From contig NZ_AXWP01000008.1 in the NCBI RefSeq assembly GCF_000482725.1, positions 329,878 to 382,303 on the forward strand: a stretch of 52,426 nt of DNA, in the 5' to 3' direction. Shown here one piece after another: positions 6,678 to 15,739 of this stretch (the first letter of the stretch is position 1; the number at the start of each line of letters is the position of its first letter). The position numbers and the translations under genes were made by a program. The notes beneath the pieces are model-generated. The model searched no databases. It worked only from the letters and a program-made list of their open reading frames with translations, and was not told where the DNA came from. This DNA comes from Psychromonas arctica DSM 14288. GTDB taxonomy: Bacteria; Pseudomonadota; Gammaproteobacteria; Enterobacterales; Psychromonadaceae.

Positions 6678-7700
6678 ATGACTAATCAACATGCGATTGA
6701 AGATAATAAAGTGGTCACTATCACATTGAACCCTGCATTAGATTTAACAGGTAGTTTGGATACCTTAAATACTGGCTCGGTAAGTTTAGCAAATACTGGT
6801 TCATTACATGCAGCAGGTAAAGGCGTTAACGTTGCAAAAGTACTTTCTGATTTAGGTGCAGAGGTGACTGTCACTGGTTTTTTAGGGCGTGATAATGAAG
6901 CCTTGTTTTGTACCTTATTTAGCGAAATGAATGCTCAGGATAAGTTTATCCGTGTTGATGGTTCAACGCGTATTAATGTCAAACTAGTCGAAAAAAATGG
7001 CCAAGTGAGTGATATTAATTTCCCAGGTGTTGAAGTTTCTGAACAAGCTATTGGTGAATTTGAAACTGCTTTATTTAAGTTAGCTGAAACGCATCAGTTT
7101 TTTGTGCTTGCAGGTAGTTTACCTAAAGGTATTTCACCTGAACTGTGTGCAAGTTGGATAGAAAAGCTACATCAACTGGGTAAAAAAGTCATATTTGATA
7201 GTAGCCGCGCTGCGTTAGCTGCTGGTTTAGATGCACACCCATGGTTAATTAAACCCAATGATGAAGAGCTATCAGAATTTATCGGACGTGAATTGAATAC
7301 GCCTAAAGCTTGCCAACAAGCGGCACAGGATCTGGCCAGCAAGGGTATTCAAAATATCGTTGTGTCATTGGGCTCAAAAGGAGTGATGTGGTTAGACAGC
7401 ACTGCGCAAGATGAGCCAAAAAACCAACACAGCCAAAATGACCAAAACAACACCTTGTGGCGCTACGCCCAACCACCAAAAATGAATGTTGTTAGTACTG
7501 TGGGAGCTGGAGATACGTTAGTAGCAGGTTTTTGTTGGGGACACATGAAACAGTGGCAAGCAGAACAAACATTATCGTTTGCTACCGCGCTATCCGCTCT
7601 TGCTGTGACGCAAGTAGGCGTAGGTGTACCTAGTCTTGAAGCGGTAACGGAATTACAAAAAGAGATCACTCACAATAACCCTATTTCAACAAGCGTGTAA
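6678..7700 (+). CDS. fruK: 1-phosphofructokinase FruK
   Basis: A 340-residue PfkB-family sugar kinase converting fructose-1-phosphate to fructose-1,6-bisphosphate for glycolysis. The early substrate-binding GKGVNVA motif (AAGKGVNVAKVL) and the C-terminal PfkB signature STVGAGDTLVAGF, whose Asp is the catalytic base, are present. An Asn/Gln-rich loop (about residues 240-255, DEPKNQHSQNDQNN) is inserted near the ATP site and makes the protein somewhat longer than the usual 310-320 residues. It sits between fruB and fruA, giving tight coupling of uptake and second phosphorylation. Confidence 0.93.
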   Translation: MTNQHAIEDNKVVTITLNPALDLTGSLDTLNTGSVSLANTGSLHAAGKGVNVAKVLSDLGAEVTVTGFLGRDNEALFCTLFSEMNAQDKFIRVDGSTRINVKLVEKNGQVSDINFPGVEVSEQAIGEFETALFKLAETHQFFVLAGSLPKGISPELCASWIEKLHQLGKKVIFDSSRAALAAGLDAHPWLIKPNDEELSEFIGRELNTPKACQQAAQDLASKGIQNIVVSLGSKGVMWLDSTAQDEPKNQHSQNDQNNTLWRYAQPPKMNVVSTVGAGDTLVAGFCWGHMKQWQAEQTLSFATALSALAVTQVGVGVPSLEAVTELQKEITHNNPISTSV

Positions 7701-7730
7701 ATACGCCAATAACTAATTTAAGGATTGAAT

Positions 7731-9491
7731 ATGAAAAATATAGCTATTGTAACTGCATGTCCAAGTGGCGTAGCAAACAGTATCATTGCTGCTGGTTTAT
7801 TAAAGCAAGCAAGTGAAAAGTTAAACATTAATGCATCGATAGAGTGCCAATCAACGGTATTACCTGTTGAGCCTTTAACTGCTGCTGTTATTGCTGCTGC
7901 CGATGCGATTATTATCGCCACTAATAGTGATATCGATACGACACGTTTTGTTGGTAAAAAAGTCTACCAAGGTGCGATTGCTGATTGTACGGAAGATCCA
8001 CAAGCCTGGTTGGGTAATGCAATTAATTCAGCTCAAGAGTTAACTGCTGCTAAAGCGAGTAAAGGTGCAATCGTTGCTTCAACTACTGCAATGAAGAGTT
8101 CTGACAGTAATAGTGCAAAGAAAATTGTTGCTATCACAGCTTGTCCAACGGGAGTTGCACATACCTTTATGGCTGCTGAAGCGTTAGAGAGTGAAGCTAA
8201 GCGCCAAGGGCATATTATTAAAGTAGAAACACGTGGGTCGGTAGGTGCAAAGAATCAATTAACGGATCAGGATGTTGCTGATGCGGATCTAGTGATTATT
8301 GCTGCTGATATCGAAGTACCACTTGAACGTTTTAATGGTAAACGTCTGTACAAAACAAGCACTAGTTTAGCACTTAAAAAAACCGAGCAAGAAATCACTA
8401 AAGCTTTTTCACAAGCTTCAGTTTTTCAAGCAAGCGGTAACGTAAACTCATCTCAAAGTGAAGAGAAGAAGGGCGTCTATAAACATCTTATGACAGGGGT
8501 TTCACATATGTTGCCTGTTGTTATTGCGGGTGGTTTGTTGATTGCGCTTTCGTTTGTATTTGGTATTGAAGCATTTAAAGAAAAAGGCACGATTGCTGCA
8601 ACCTTGATGGATATTGGTGGCGGTGCTGCTTTTGCATTAATGATCCCCGTATTGGCTGGTTTTATTGCATTCTCGATTGCCGACCGCCCAGGTTTAGCAC
8701 CGGGTTTAATTGGTGGTATGTTAGCAAGCCAACTTGGTGCAGGTTTCTTAGGGGGGATTGCAGCGGGTTTCATCGCAGGTTATGCAGCTAAATTTATTGC
8801 GGATAAAGTGTCATTGCCACAATCAATGGAAGCCCTTAAACCTATTCTGATCATTCCTTTTGTAGCGAGTCTATTCACTGGCTTAGTGATGATTTATATT
8901 GTCGGTGGTCCTGTTGCTAGCATTATGGCTGCACTTACTGAATTCCTAACTAATATGGGGTCAACTAATGCTGTTCTATTAGGAATAGTATTAGGCTGTA
9001 TGATGTGTTTCGATTTAGGTGGTCCTGTTAATAAAGCGGCATACACATTTGGTGTAGGTCTATTAGCTTCTCAATCATACGGTCCAATGGCTGCTATTAT
9101 GGCTGCCGGTATGGTGCCTGCGCTTGGCATGGGCTTAGCAACTTTCCTTGCGAAGAAAAAATTTATTGATAGTGAACGTGAAGCCGGAAAAGCATCATTT
9201 GTTTTAGGGTTATGCTTTATTTCTGAAGGTGCAATCCCATTTGCAGCAAAAGATCCGATGCGTGTTATTCCAAGTTGTATGGCTGGTGGTGCATTAACGG
9301 GTGGTTTATCTATGTTGTTCGGCGCACAGTTACTCGCTCCGCACGGTGGTTTATTTGTTCTGTTGATTCCAAATGCAATCTCACCGGTATTATTATACTT
9401 AGTGGCAATCGCAGCGGGTACAGCTGTAACAGGTTTCACCTATGCTTTCTTGAAAAATAAAGAAGAAGTAAAACAAGCTGTTGTAGTTTAA
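7731..9491 (+). CDS. fruA: Fructose PTS transporter FruA (EIIB'BC)
   Basis: A 586-residue inner-membrane permease that imports and phosphorylates fructose. Two EIIB-type modules come first: residues ~1-100 (TACPSGVANS) and ~130-225 (TACPTGVAHTFMAAEALE), the second carrying the phospho-Cys in its usual context. The EIIC membrane domain starts near residue 245 (HLMTGVSHMLPVVIAGGLLI) and has about eight to ten hydrophobic segments, ending in a charged tail. I chose the ATG at 7731, with AAGGA at 7720-7724, over an in-frame TTG six bases upstream. It is the last gene of the operon and is followed by a strong bidirectional terminator. Confidence 0.93.
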   Translation: MKNIAIVTACPSGVANSIIAAGLLKQASEKLNINASIECQSTVLPVEPLTAAVIAAADAIIIATNSDIDTTRFVGKKVYQGAIADCTEDPQAWLGNAINSAQELTAAKASKGAIVASTTAMKSSDSNSAKKIVAITACPTGVAHTFMAAEALESEAKRQGHIIKVETRGSVGAKNQLTDQDVADADLVIIAADIEVPLERFNGKRLYKTSTSLALKKTEQEITKAFSQASVFQASGNVNSSQSEEKKGVYKHLMTGVSHMLPVVIAGGLLIALSFVFGIEAFKEKGTIAATLMDIGGGAAFALMIPVLAGFIAFSIADRPGLAPGLIGGMLASQLGAGFLGGIAAGFIAGYAAKFIADKVSLPQSMEALKPILIIPFVASLFTGLVMIYIVGGPVASIMAALTEFLTNMGSTNAVLLGIVLGCMMCFDLGGPVNKAAYTFGVGLLASQSYGPMAAIMAAGMVPALGMGLATFLAKKKFIDSEREAGKASFVLGLCFISEGAIPFAAKDPMRVIPSCMAGGALTGGLSMLFGAQLLAPHGGLFVLLIPNAISPVLLYLVAIAAGTAVTGFTYAFLKNKEEVKQAVVV

Positions 9492-9533
9492 AACAAGCTT
9501 AAAAAATATAAGTGAGTTTTTAAATCACTCAAT

Positions 9534-9573
9534 AAAAAGGGAGCTTACGATATTAGTCGTAAGCTCCCTTTTT
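9534..9573. terminator. Bidirectional terminator, fruA / proB
   Basis: A 17-bp perfect stem, AAAAAGGGAGCTTACGA and its complement, around a TATTAG loop, with A and T runs on both sides. It serves the convergent fruA and proB genes. Confidence 0.9.
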
Positions 9574-9619
9574 ATTTACAGGGGCTTTTATGATGAGTTT
9601 TAGCCCTAAACTTATCGCT

Positions 9620-10723
9620 TTATTGGTCTAGTATTGCAATATTCTTATCTGATACTAACGGACCCGTTTGATGCAGATATTCATTCTCATCATCTTGATT
9701 GTCATGTTCTGAAATGAAGTTAAGTAAACAGCTGCTGTAGTTCGCTTCAGCTTTAGCTAAGTGTTTACCATCATCACTACGAATTAAAATAGTATCTCCG
9801 GCTGAGAATTCACCGACCACTTCAACTATTTCATTACTCGTTAGCTGGTCACTATTTTCATGTAGAGGGTATTCAAATCCATCTCCAATAACAACTTCAC
9901 CCTGTGCTCTTGATGTATGAGTCATCCAATGTAAATCTTCTTCCATTGGTTTTGCATAAGGTGCAAAAACAGTACCGGGGTTATTACCCAGTATTAACTG
10001 CTCAAAGGAGCTTTCTTTAAAGCCATTGATTATATAGGTAGTAAGACCATGTGATGTTGCTTTTTCAGCTGCTTCTATTTTAGTTTGCATACCGCCAGTA
10101 CCAACGCTGCTATGTGCGCCACCGGCCATATCGTAAATGCTTTGATCGATAGCACTCACGTTTTTAATCATCACCGCATCGTCATTAGTATGTGGGTTTT
10201 TATTATATAAGCCGTCAATGTCAGAACATATGATTAATGCGTCTGCATCTGCCGCCGCTGCAACCATTGCTGATAAATTATCGTTATCACCCACTTTTAA
10301 TGCATCTGTTGTTACTACGTCATTTTCATTAACAACGGGTAAAATGCCATGTTCGAGCAATGCGAAGATAGTTTCACGCACACTGTCATATCTCTCTCTA
10401 TCTTGGAAATCACCATGCGTTAAAAGAATTTGTGCTGAAGGGAAATCAAAGAAACGATCCCATGCTGCCATCATTTCATTTTGACCTGCTGCGGCCATTG
10501 CTTTTTTTATTGGGAGAGATGGGTTTTCTATTTCACCGAAAAAGTGTGCGCCAGCTGCAACTGAACCTGAAGAGACAAGAATAACTTCAATGCCCATATC
10601 TCTGCACTGTAATATAAATTTGGCGATATGTAATAAGTAGCGTGAACTACAACCTTTTCTCTCTGGTGCAATGAGTGCGCTACCGACTTTAAGTACAATT
10701 CGATTCCATTTATGATTTTTCAT
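9620..10723 (-). CDS. proB: Glutamate 5-kinase ProB
   Basis: A 367-residue kinase for the first step of proline synthesis, glutamate plus ATP to glutamyl-5-phosphate. The amino-acid-kinase domain occupies about residues 1-260: RIVLKVGSALI (phosphate loop), LVSSGSVAAG, VVNENDVVTTDALKVGDNDN (substrate loop) and GTGGMQTKIEAAE. A C-terminal PUA domain (about 275-350) follows, as in full-length ProB. The next enzyme, ProA, usually encoded directly downstream, is not here: the gene ends at a shared terminator with fruA. The gene is therefore monocistronic, and proA must be elsewhere if the route is intact. Confidence 0.92.
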   Translation of the reverse strand: MKNHKWNRIVLKVGSALIAPERKGCSSRYLLHIAKFILQCRDMGIEVILVSSGSVAAGAHFFGEIENPSLPIKKAMAAAGQNEMMAAWDRFFDFPSAQILLTHGDFQDRERYDSVRETIFALLEHGILPVVNENDVVTTDALKVGDNDNLSAMVAAAADADALIICSDIDGLYNKNPHTNDDAVMIKNVSAIDQSIYDMAGGAHSSVGTGGMQTKIEAAEKATSHGLTTYIINGFKESSFEQLILGNNPGTVFAPYAKPMEEDLHWMTHTSRAQGEVVIGDGFEYPLHENSDQLTSNEIVEVVGEFSAGDTILIRSDDGKHLAKAEANYSSCLLNFISEHDNQDDENEYLHQTGPLVSDKNIAILDQ

Positions 10724-11387
10724 ATTTTCTCTTTTAACTTTACTGCATTACTCTTTTTATAAATGTGCAACATCAATCGCAAGAGTAAGAAGCGATTTGT
10801 CGCATTGAAAATTTTATAGTTATTTTTAGTTTGGAAAAGTGCTGGATCTTGGTGGGGGAAGCGTGGTTGATATATTATAACTTCTCAATAGAGTCATTAT
10901 TCTATGTCCTGCCTTACTAAGTTGATTTAAAGGTTACTCAGATGAAGTAATTCCATATGATTTGTGTAGTGTATCACAAAATTATGCTTATATTTTGTTT
11001 GATTTTTGTTTGAATTAAATACATTTATTCCTAAATATGCTGCTTTTACACTAATCATGGGCCTGTGAGGCTATTTTTGTATTTTAAAAATCATTCTAAA
11101 TTTTATTTTTTATTGATATAACTCAAAACATTTTTATCTCTAATATCATCTACCTGTAATAATCTTTTTAAGTCCCCACTTTATTCGCTATCTGTGTTTT
11201 AACTACCCCTCTTTCTAGCTAGCAGCTTTATCTTACGTTCTATTGATGTTACTTTGATTTGTTTTGACTATTAATTTAATTGAAATTAACAATTTTACCT
11301 ATCAATCGATTTGCTACACAATGCTTTCCATGGACTCGCAGAACGAGCCCAATTAATGTAACTAACTCACTTAATAGGAATAATAAA
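10724..11387. other. Intergenic region upstream of ahpC
   Basis: 664 AT-rich bases between proB (leftward) and ahpC (rightward); both promoters should lie here. I found no gene. One CRP/FNR-like palindrome, TTTGTGTAGTGTATCACAAA (10961-10980), contains GTG-N8-CAC. I could not identify an OxyR-type site with confidence. Confidence 0.5.
10961..10980. promoter_or_regulatory. CRP-like site (candidate)
   Basis: The GTG(N8)CAC core with T-rich and A-rich flanks fits the CRP/FNR half-site spacing. It is ~240 bases from proB and ~410 from ahpC, so its target is unclear. Confidence 0.3.
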
Positions 11388-11945
11388 ATGATCAATTCTA
11401 AACTTAAACCATTTAACGCGACTGCATTTAAACAAGGTGAATTCGTAGAGATTTCTGAGAAAGACGTACTAGGTAAATGGTCTATCTTTTTCTTCTACCC
11501 AGCTGACTTTACGTTTGTTTGTCCTACTGAGTTAGGCGATGTTGCTGACCATTACGAAGAATTACAAAAACGTGGTGTAGAAGTTTTCTCTGTATCAACT
11601 GATACGCACTTCACCCACAAAGCATGGCACGATAGTTCAGACACAATTGGTAAAATTAACTACTTCATGGTTGGTGACCAATCAGGCGCTATCACAAATA
11701 ACTTCGGTATGATGCGTGAAGGTCAAGGCCTTGCAAACCGTGGTACGTTCTTGATGGATCCAGAAGGTGTTGTGCAAGCACTAGAAGTTACTGCTGAAGG
11801 TGTTGGTCGTGATGCTGAAGACCTAATGCGCAAAGTGAAAGCGGCGCAATATGTTGCTGCACACCCAGGTGAAGTATGTCCTGCTAAATGGAAAGAAGGT
11901 GAAGCAACGTTAGCACCTTCATTAGACCTAGTAGGTAAAATCTAA
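11388..11945 (+). CDS. ahpC: Alkyl hydroperoxide reductase subunit C (2-Cys peroxiredoxin)
   Basis: A 185-residue AhpC that reduces H2O2 and organic peroxides in the cytosol and is recycled by AhpF. The peroxidatic cysteine is C45 in the context [14 protein letters not shown], and the resolving cysteine is C164 ([10 protein letters not shown]) near the C-terminus, marking a typical 2-Cys enzyme. The start [10 protein letters not shown] matches the enterobacterial start and has TAGGAA upstream at 11374-11380. An in-frame extension to 11280 exists but its residues resemble nothing in the family. ahpF follows after 205 bases containing a hairpin. Confidence 0.95.
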   Translation: MINSKLKPFNATAFKQGEFVEISEKDVLGKWSIFFFYPADFTFVCPTELGDVADHYEELQKRGVEVFSVSTDTHFTHKAWHDSSDTIGKINYFMVGDQSGAITNNFGMMREGQGLANRGTFLMDPEGVVQALEVTAEGVGRDAEDLMRKVKAAQYVAAHPGEVCPAKWKEGEATLAPSLDLVGKI

Positions 11946-12000
11946 GTCTACAGAGCTAAACCTAAAAGCTAAGTAACCTATACGTTGCTTAGTAATAATA

Positions 12001-12025
12001 GACCTTAGTCCTATCGACTGAGGTC
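12001..12025 (+). terminator. Hairpin between ahpC and ahpF (possible attenuator)
   Basis: GACCTTAGTC pairs with GACTGAGGTC around CTATC, with one mismatch. It is followed by ATTTAAAA, only a weak U tract. It could partially terminate or stabilise the ahpC transcript, making ahpC more abundant than ahpF. Confidence 0.5.
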
Positions 12026-12150
12026 ATTTAAAAATAGATTTTTATAAAGCCTTGTTGACCAGAGAGTCGATTTTTAAATTAACCAAAATTGCTCATTACG
12101 TTTTTAACTAAACGTAAATAAATACAGCCCAAAAATATAAAGGTGACATT

Positions 12151-13746
12151 ATGTTAGATCAAAATATGAAAACCCAGCTTAAAGCTTACCTAGAAAACTT
12201 AAAAACAGACGTACAATTAGTATTAAGCCTTGATGACAGTGAAACGGCAACAAAATTACACTCGTTAGCAACTGATATTGCTTCATTACACGATAAAATT
12301 ACTGTGATTGAAGATGCCGCTGCAAGTGAACGTAAACCTATTATGCAAGTGGTTAATCCAGCTAAAAACACCGCTATCGGTTTTGCTGGTTTACCAATGG
12401 GTCATGAATTCACATCATTAGTGCTGGCTCTGTTACATAGCGGTGGTCACCCTATGAAAATTGACTCAGAAGTGATCGAGCAAGTAAGAAACTTAGAAGG
12501 TGAGTTCAACTTTGAAGTGTTTATTTCTTTAAGCTGTCAAAACTGTCCTGATGTTGTACAAGCATTAAATATGATGGCTGCGATTAATCCAAAGATTAGC
12601 ACAACCATGATTGACGGTGGAGCCTTCCAAGCTGAAGTCGCTGAACGTAATATTATGGCAGTACCCAGTGTATTTTTAAACGGTGAAGTTTTTACCCAAG
12701 GCCGTATTACATTAAGCGAAATATTAAGCAAAGTTGATACAGGAGCAGCTAAGAAAAAAGCCGCGGTATTGAATGAGAAACAACCCTATGAAATATTAGT
12801 TGTAGGCGGTGGACCTGCGGGTGCATCAGCTGCCATTTATGCCGCACGTAAAGGTATTCGTACTGGCGTCGTTGCTGAACGTTTTGGCGGACAAGTCATG
12901 GATACAATGGCGATTGAGAACTTCATCTCAGTAAAAGAGACACAAGGCCCTAAATTAGCTGCTGCACTTGAAGAGCATGTAAAAGAATACGACGTTGATA
13001 TTATGAATGAGCAACGTGCCAGTGCAGTTGTTGCTGCTGAAAAAACAGAAGATGGTTACATTCATGTCGAGCTTGAAAGCGGTGCAATATTGAAAAGCCG
13101 AAGCGTCATTTTATCGACTGGTGCGCGCTGGAGAAAAATGAACGTACCCGGTGAAGAGCAATACAGTAATAAAGGCGTTGCTTACTGCCCACACTGTGAC
13201 GGCCCATTATTTAAAGGCAAAAAAGTAGCGGTAATTGGTGGCGGTAACTCAGGTATTGAAGCAGCTATCGATTTAGCAGGGTTAGTTGAGCATGTAACAG
13301 TATTAGAGTTTGCAGATACACTACGAGCAGATCAGGTACTTGTAAACAAAGCAAACAGTCTGGCTAACGTGACTATTATTAAAAGTGCACAAACAACAGA
13401 GGTCATTGGAGATGGTACTCGTGTGACTGCTCTCAACTATGTCGACCGTGTGAGTGGTGAAGAAAACCAAATTGAGCTTGCTGGGATCTTTGTGCAAATC
13501 GGTTTAGTACCAAATAGTGATTTCTTAAAAGACAGCGGTGTTGCTTTATCTGCTCGTGGTGAAATTGAAGTGAATGCTAAAGGGGAAACATCGTTACCGG
13601 GTGTATTTGCTGCAGGTGATGTAACAACCGTACCTTATAAGCAAATTATTATTGCGATGGGCGAGGGTTCAAAAGCGAGCTTAAGTGCTTTTGACCATTT
13701 AATTAGAACACCTGTGCCTTTCTCAAAATCGGAACAAGTTGCTTAA
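12151..13746 (+). CDS. ahpF: Alkyl hydroperoxide reductase subunit F
   Basis: A 531-residue NADH-dependent flavoprotein disulfide reductase that recycles AhpC. The N-terminal double thioredoxin-fold domain carries its redox pair at C129/C132 (SCQNCPD). The FAD-binding GxGxxG-type motif is [12 protein letters not shown] (about 217-228). The thioredoxin-reductase-like pair is C346/C349 (AYCPHCDGP), followed by the NADH-binding [14 protein letters not shown]. Cysteine positions are nearly the same as in E. coli AhpF. A GGTGACATT region precedes the ATG. It is transcribed in the same direction as ahpC and probably shares its control. Confidence 0.95.
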   Translation: MLDQNMKTQLKAYLENLKTDVQLVLSLDDSETATKLHSLATDIASLHDKITVIEDAAASERKPIMQVVNPAKNTAIGFAGLPMGHEFTSLVLALLHSGGHPMKIDSEVIEQVRNLEGEFNFEVFISLSCQNCPDVVQALNMMAAINPKISTTMIDGGAFQAEVAERNIMAVPSVFLNGEVFTQGRITLSEILSKVDTGAAKKKAAVLNEKQPYEILVVGGGPAGASAAIYAARKGIRTGVVAERFGGQVMDTMAIENFISVKETQGPKLAAALEEHVKEYDVDIMNEQRASAVVAAEKTEDGYIHVELESGAILKSRSVILSTGARWRKMNVPGEEQYSNKGVAYCPHCDGPLFKGKKVAVIGGGNSGIEAAIDLAGLVEHVTVLEFADTLRADQVLVNKANSLANVTIIKSAQTTEVIGDGTRVTALNYVDRVSGEENQIELAGIFVQIGLVPNSDFLKDSGVALSARGEIEVNAKGETSLPGVFAAGDVTTVPYKQIIIAMGEGSKASLSAFDHLIRTPVPFSKSEQVA

Positions 13747-13810
13747 GTTATGTCTTATGATTAAGTTAAAGTTATTAGATAATTTTAACTATAAATAATT
13801 AAAATCAAGT

Positions 13811-13857
13811 GAGTGTGTCTCCTGTTATTGTGCGGGTTACACGCTCTTTTTTTGTTT
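13811..13857 (+). terminator. Terminator after ahpF
   Basis: GAGTGTGT pairs with ACACGCTC (one G-T pair) across an internal loop, followed by seven T residues. Confidence 0.65.
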
Positions 13858-14072
13858 ATTCGCCTTTGAATTTAAGTTGTTAATTAATACGTTCAATCAT
13901 CATTTACATAAACAGATATAAGTTCTACTACTAATTTTTCTACTTGTAATTGGTATGATTTTTTATAATAAATTGGTATGTATTAATATTTAATATTGGC
14001 TATTAATCATCATTTGGTTATTCTTTTGATAAGCTTATTATAAAAAGAGTCTCATCTTTTTGAGGTAATTAT

Positions 14073-14318
14073 ATGTTAATCTTAAATAAATTAGGGGTAC
14101 CTTTTGCCTTCTTGTTCTTATCTCATGTTGTCTTTGCGGGAGATAATGAAAAAATTAATGCCCACTCATGTGCGCAGATTGATAATAAAATTGCTAAAGT
14201 TAAAACTGCAATGGAAAATCGTTATAGTGAAAAAAGAGGGCAGTCTTTAAGAGCAAAGTTAAAAGGCTTACAAAAACAAAAAACGTATTGTAAAAGGAAA
14301 AATTTTTCTACATCTTAA
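14073..14318 (+). CDS. Small exported basic protein, possibly DUF1090-like
   Basis: An 81-residue protein with a signal peptide (about residues 1-22, ending VVFA). The mature part is highly charged and Lys-rich, with two cysteines (SCAQIDNKI near residue 32 and KTYCKRK near 74) bracketing a predicted helix-turn-helix-hairpin. A Cys...Cys pair around a charged helical hairpin with GLQKQK recalls the periplasmic DUF1090/YqjC proteins, but the match is weak and may be only compositional. A GAGG ribosome-binding site precedes the ATG. The next gene encodes a tiny Pmp3-like membrane protein, so the two may be co-transcribed as envelope-stress genes; this is inference. Confidence 0.6.
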   Translation: MLILNKLGVPFAFLFLSHVVFAGDNEKINAHSCAQIDNKIAKVKTAMENRYSEKRGQSLRAKLKGLQKQKTYCKRKNFSTS

Positions 14319-14394
14319 ATGAATATAGATTATGGGTAATCTACATAACTTATTTTTATTTTATTAAGCCATTATATTTAATTAGGAGAGTATT

Positions 14395-14553
14395 TTGAAT
14401 CAATTACTAAATATTATCATCTGTATCTTATTACCACCTTTGGCTGTTTTTCTAAAATTTGGACTAGGGAAAGATTTTATTATTAATCTTGTTCTTAGTA
14501 TTTTCTTTTTTGTACCCGGCATTATTCATGCGTTATGGCTTACAACCAGATAA
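14395..14553 (+). CDS. Pmp3/YqaE (UPF0057) family membrane peptide
   Basis: A 52-residue protein starting at TTG (14395) with AGGAGAG seven bases before it. It begins MNQLLNIIICILLPPLAVFL, continues KFGLGKDFIINL and ends PGIIHALWLTTR. The LPPLAVFL, the Gly-Lys turn and the PGIIHALW segment are the signature of the Pmp3/YqaE proteins, two-helix inner-membrane peptides linked in other organisms to salt, cold and membrane-potential stress. The non-ATG start and short length make it easy to miss. It is followed by a strong terminator, so it ends a short transcript, possibly with 14073-14318. Confidence 0.85.
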   Translation: MNQLLNIIICILLPPLAVFLKFGLGKDFIINLVLSIFFFVPGIIHALWLTTR

Positions 14554-14580
14554 AGTGTTTTTAGGTAATAAAAGAAGTGC

Positions 14581-14616
14581 AAAAAAGCCATAAATAGGAC
14601 CATTTATGGCTTTTTT
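14581..14616. terminator. Bidirectional terminator
   Basis: A 15-bp perfect stem, AAAAAAGCCATAAAT and its complement, around AGGACC. It separates the Pmp3 gene from the convergent membrane-protein gene at 14638. Confidence 0.9.
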
Positions 14617-14637
14617 ATAGTACTTTTTTGATGCTTT

Positions 14638-15333
14638 CTAATCAGAACAGACAATGTGTTCTGAATATAATTGTTGTTCATCTGCTGTTTTAGTTGTCGC
14701 TTGCCGTCCAGCTAAAAAACTCTTTAAATATCCCATAGCAGCATAAAATATGACGGTATAGCCTAATACCTCCAACCCTTCCTCTACCACGCGTTTTATA
14801 AGGCGCTCATAATCGGGACCTAAAATGCCTTGCCATAATTCACCCATTCCAAAAATACGTGAAAAGACCAGTAATAATGTCATGCCAATGCTTAAACTAA
14901 TAAAGTGTCGACTTTGTACGAATCTAGCGAAGGCGCTTAATGTCTTTTCAGGGGCTTTTAAAGCATGGATAATCGACAATAAAGCAACCAACGTAGCAGG
15001 GTAAACCCAAAAGCCGTGTTGAATAGTATCCAGTAAACCATCAAGTTCCCGAATTAACATACAGGCAAAAAAGCCTGCAATAAGCACACTGAAATGTCTG
15101 ACTGAAGGGTCTTTATAAGCGGTATAGGTAAAAGATAAGGTGGTACAAAATAATAAAGTTTCCTGTAAAAGCTCTGTTGCTGAATACTCAGAGATACCTT
15201 GATCTAAGTTGATCACACCGTGCTGCATATAAATAAGATCAAAGGCAAGAGCTAAAATAGGTAAGGTCACTAAAAGAGATAACAGTAAAAATTGTTGAAA
15301 GCCTTTTAGGATGATGCGTAAATCAGATGACAT
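14638..15333 (-). CDS. Multi-pass membrane protein of unknown function
   Basis: A 231-residue protein that I do not recognise. Hydropathy by eye suggests six membrane segments: about residues 14-32, 58-72, 82-96, 106-126, 145-163 and 190-205. A conserved-looking acidic/basic motif, RLIKRVVEEGLEVLGY, precedes the last segment, and DLIYMQHG follows the first. The C-terminal ~25 residues are soluble and polar (TTKTADEQQLYSEH). It is alone on its strand between a bidirectional terminator and a repeat-bearing intergenic region, so context gives no function. The family may be a marine gammaproteobacterial conserved hypothetical. Confidence 0.75.
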   Translation of the reverse strand: MSSDLRIILKGFQQFLLLSLLVTLPILALAFDLIYMQHGVINLDQGISEYSATELLQETLLFCTTLSFTYTAYKDPSVRHFSVLIAGFFACMLIRELDGLLDTIQHGFWVYPATLVALLSIIHALKAPEKTLSAFARFVQSRHFISLSIGMTLLLVFSRIFGMGELWQGILGPDYERLIKRVVEEGLEVLGYTVIFYAAMGYLKSFLAGRQATTKTADEQQLYSEHIVCSD

Positions 15334-15739
15334 AGTTACTCCGCTAAAATAAAGTATGGTGTATTGTCCTTAATGCGAGATTCCGTTCTACTTTATTAAT
15401 GAGACGCAATATTATATCTTCACAAACAAAAAATCACACTATTTAAATAATGAAAAAGTAAAGAGAAATAATTGTAATATGTGATTTTTGTTGTATTTTT
15501 TTGTGTGTCTTTTATTGTTAACTGTATTAGTTTTTGCTGGATTATTTGCTTGGATTATTTGCTTGGATTATTTGCTTGGATTATTTGCTTGGATTATTTG
15601 CTTGGATTATTTGCTTGGATTTATTGTTTAGTCTCAAACGGTAATATCTAATTACTTTAAAATAACTTACAACAATCGCTAACCCATTATAGATCATTGA
15701 GTTAGCGATCAATTGATAAGATTAACTTAGGTGTAAAAA
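15334..15739. other. Intergenic region with tandem repeat
   Basis: About 400 AT-rich bases between two leftward genes. It contains the promoter region of the membrane-protein gene and the 13-bp tandem array at 15538-15620. I see no other gene. Confidence 0.5.
15538..15620. repeat. 13-bp tandem repeat array (about 6.5 copies)
   Basis: Five perfect copies of TTGGATTATTTGC run from 15550 to 15614, with a 12-base partial copy before (15538-15549) and a diverging half copy after. Purity points to recent slippage expansion, so copy number probably varies between strains. The unit is not a multiple of three and no reading frame spans it. Confidence 0.9.

Noticed and set aside
11161-11290. OxyR operator upstream of ahpC
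   Set aside because: Scanning by eye found only partial ATAG/CTAT-type elements at wrong spacing; a weight-matrix search would be needed.
11318-11350. Third copy of the palindrome at 259-292
   Set aside because: Only the short CCATGG and AGAACGAGCC blocks are shared; the arms do not pair, so chance similarity is more likely.
11280-11387. In-frame N-terminal extension of AhpC by 36 residues
   Set aside because: The extension resembles nothing in the family, whereas the internal ATG at 11388 has a ribosome-binding site and gives the standard AhpC start.
15538-15620. Possible CRISPR array
   Set aside because: The 13-bp units are contiguous without spacers and no cas genes are near; it is a simple tandem repeat.
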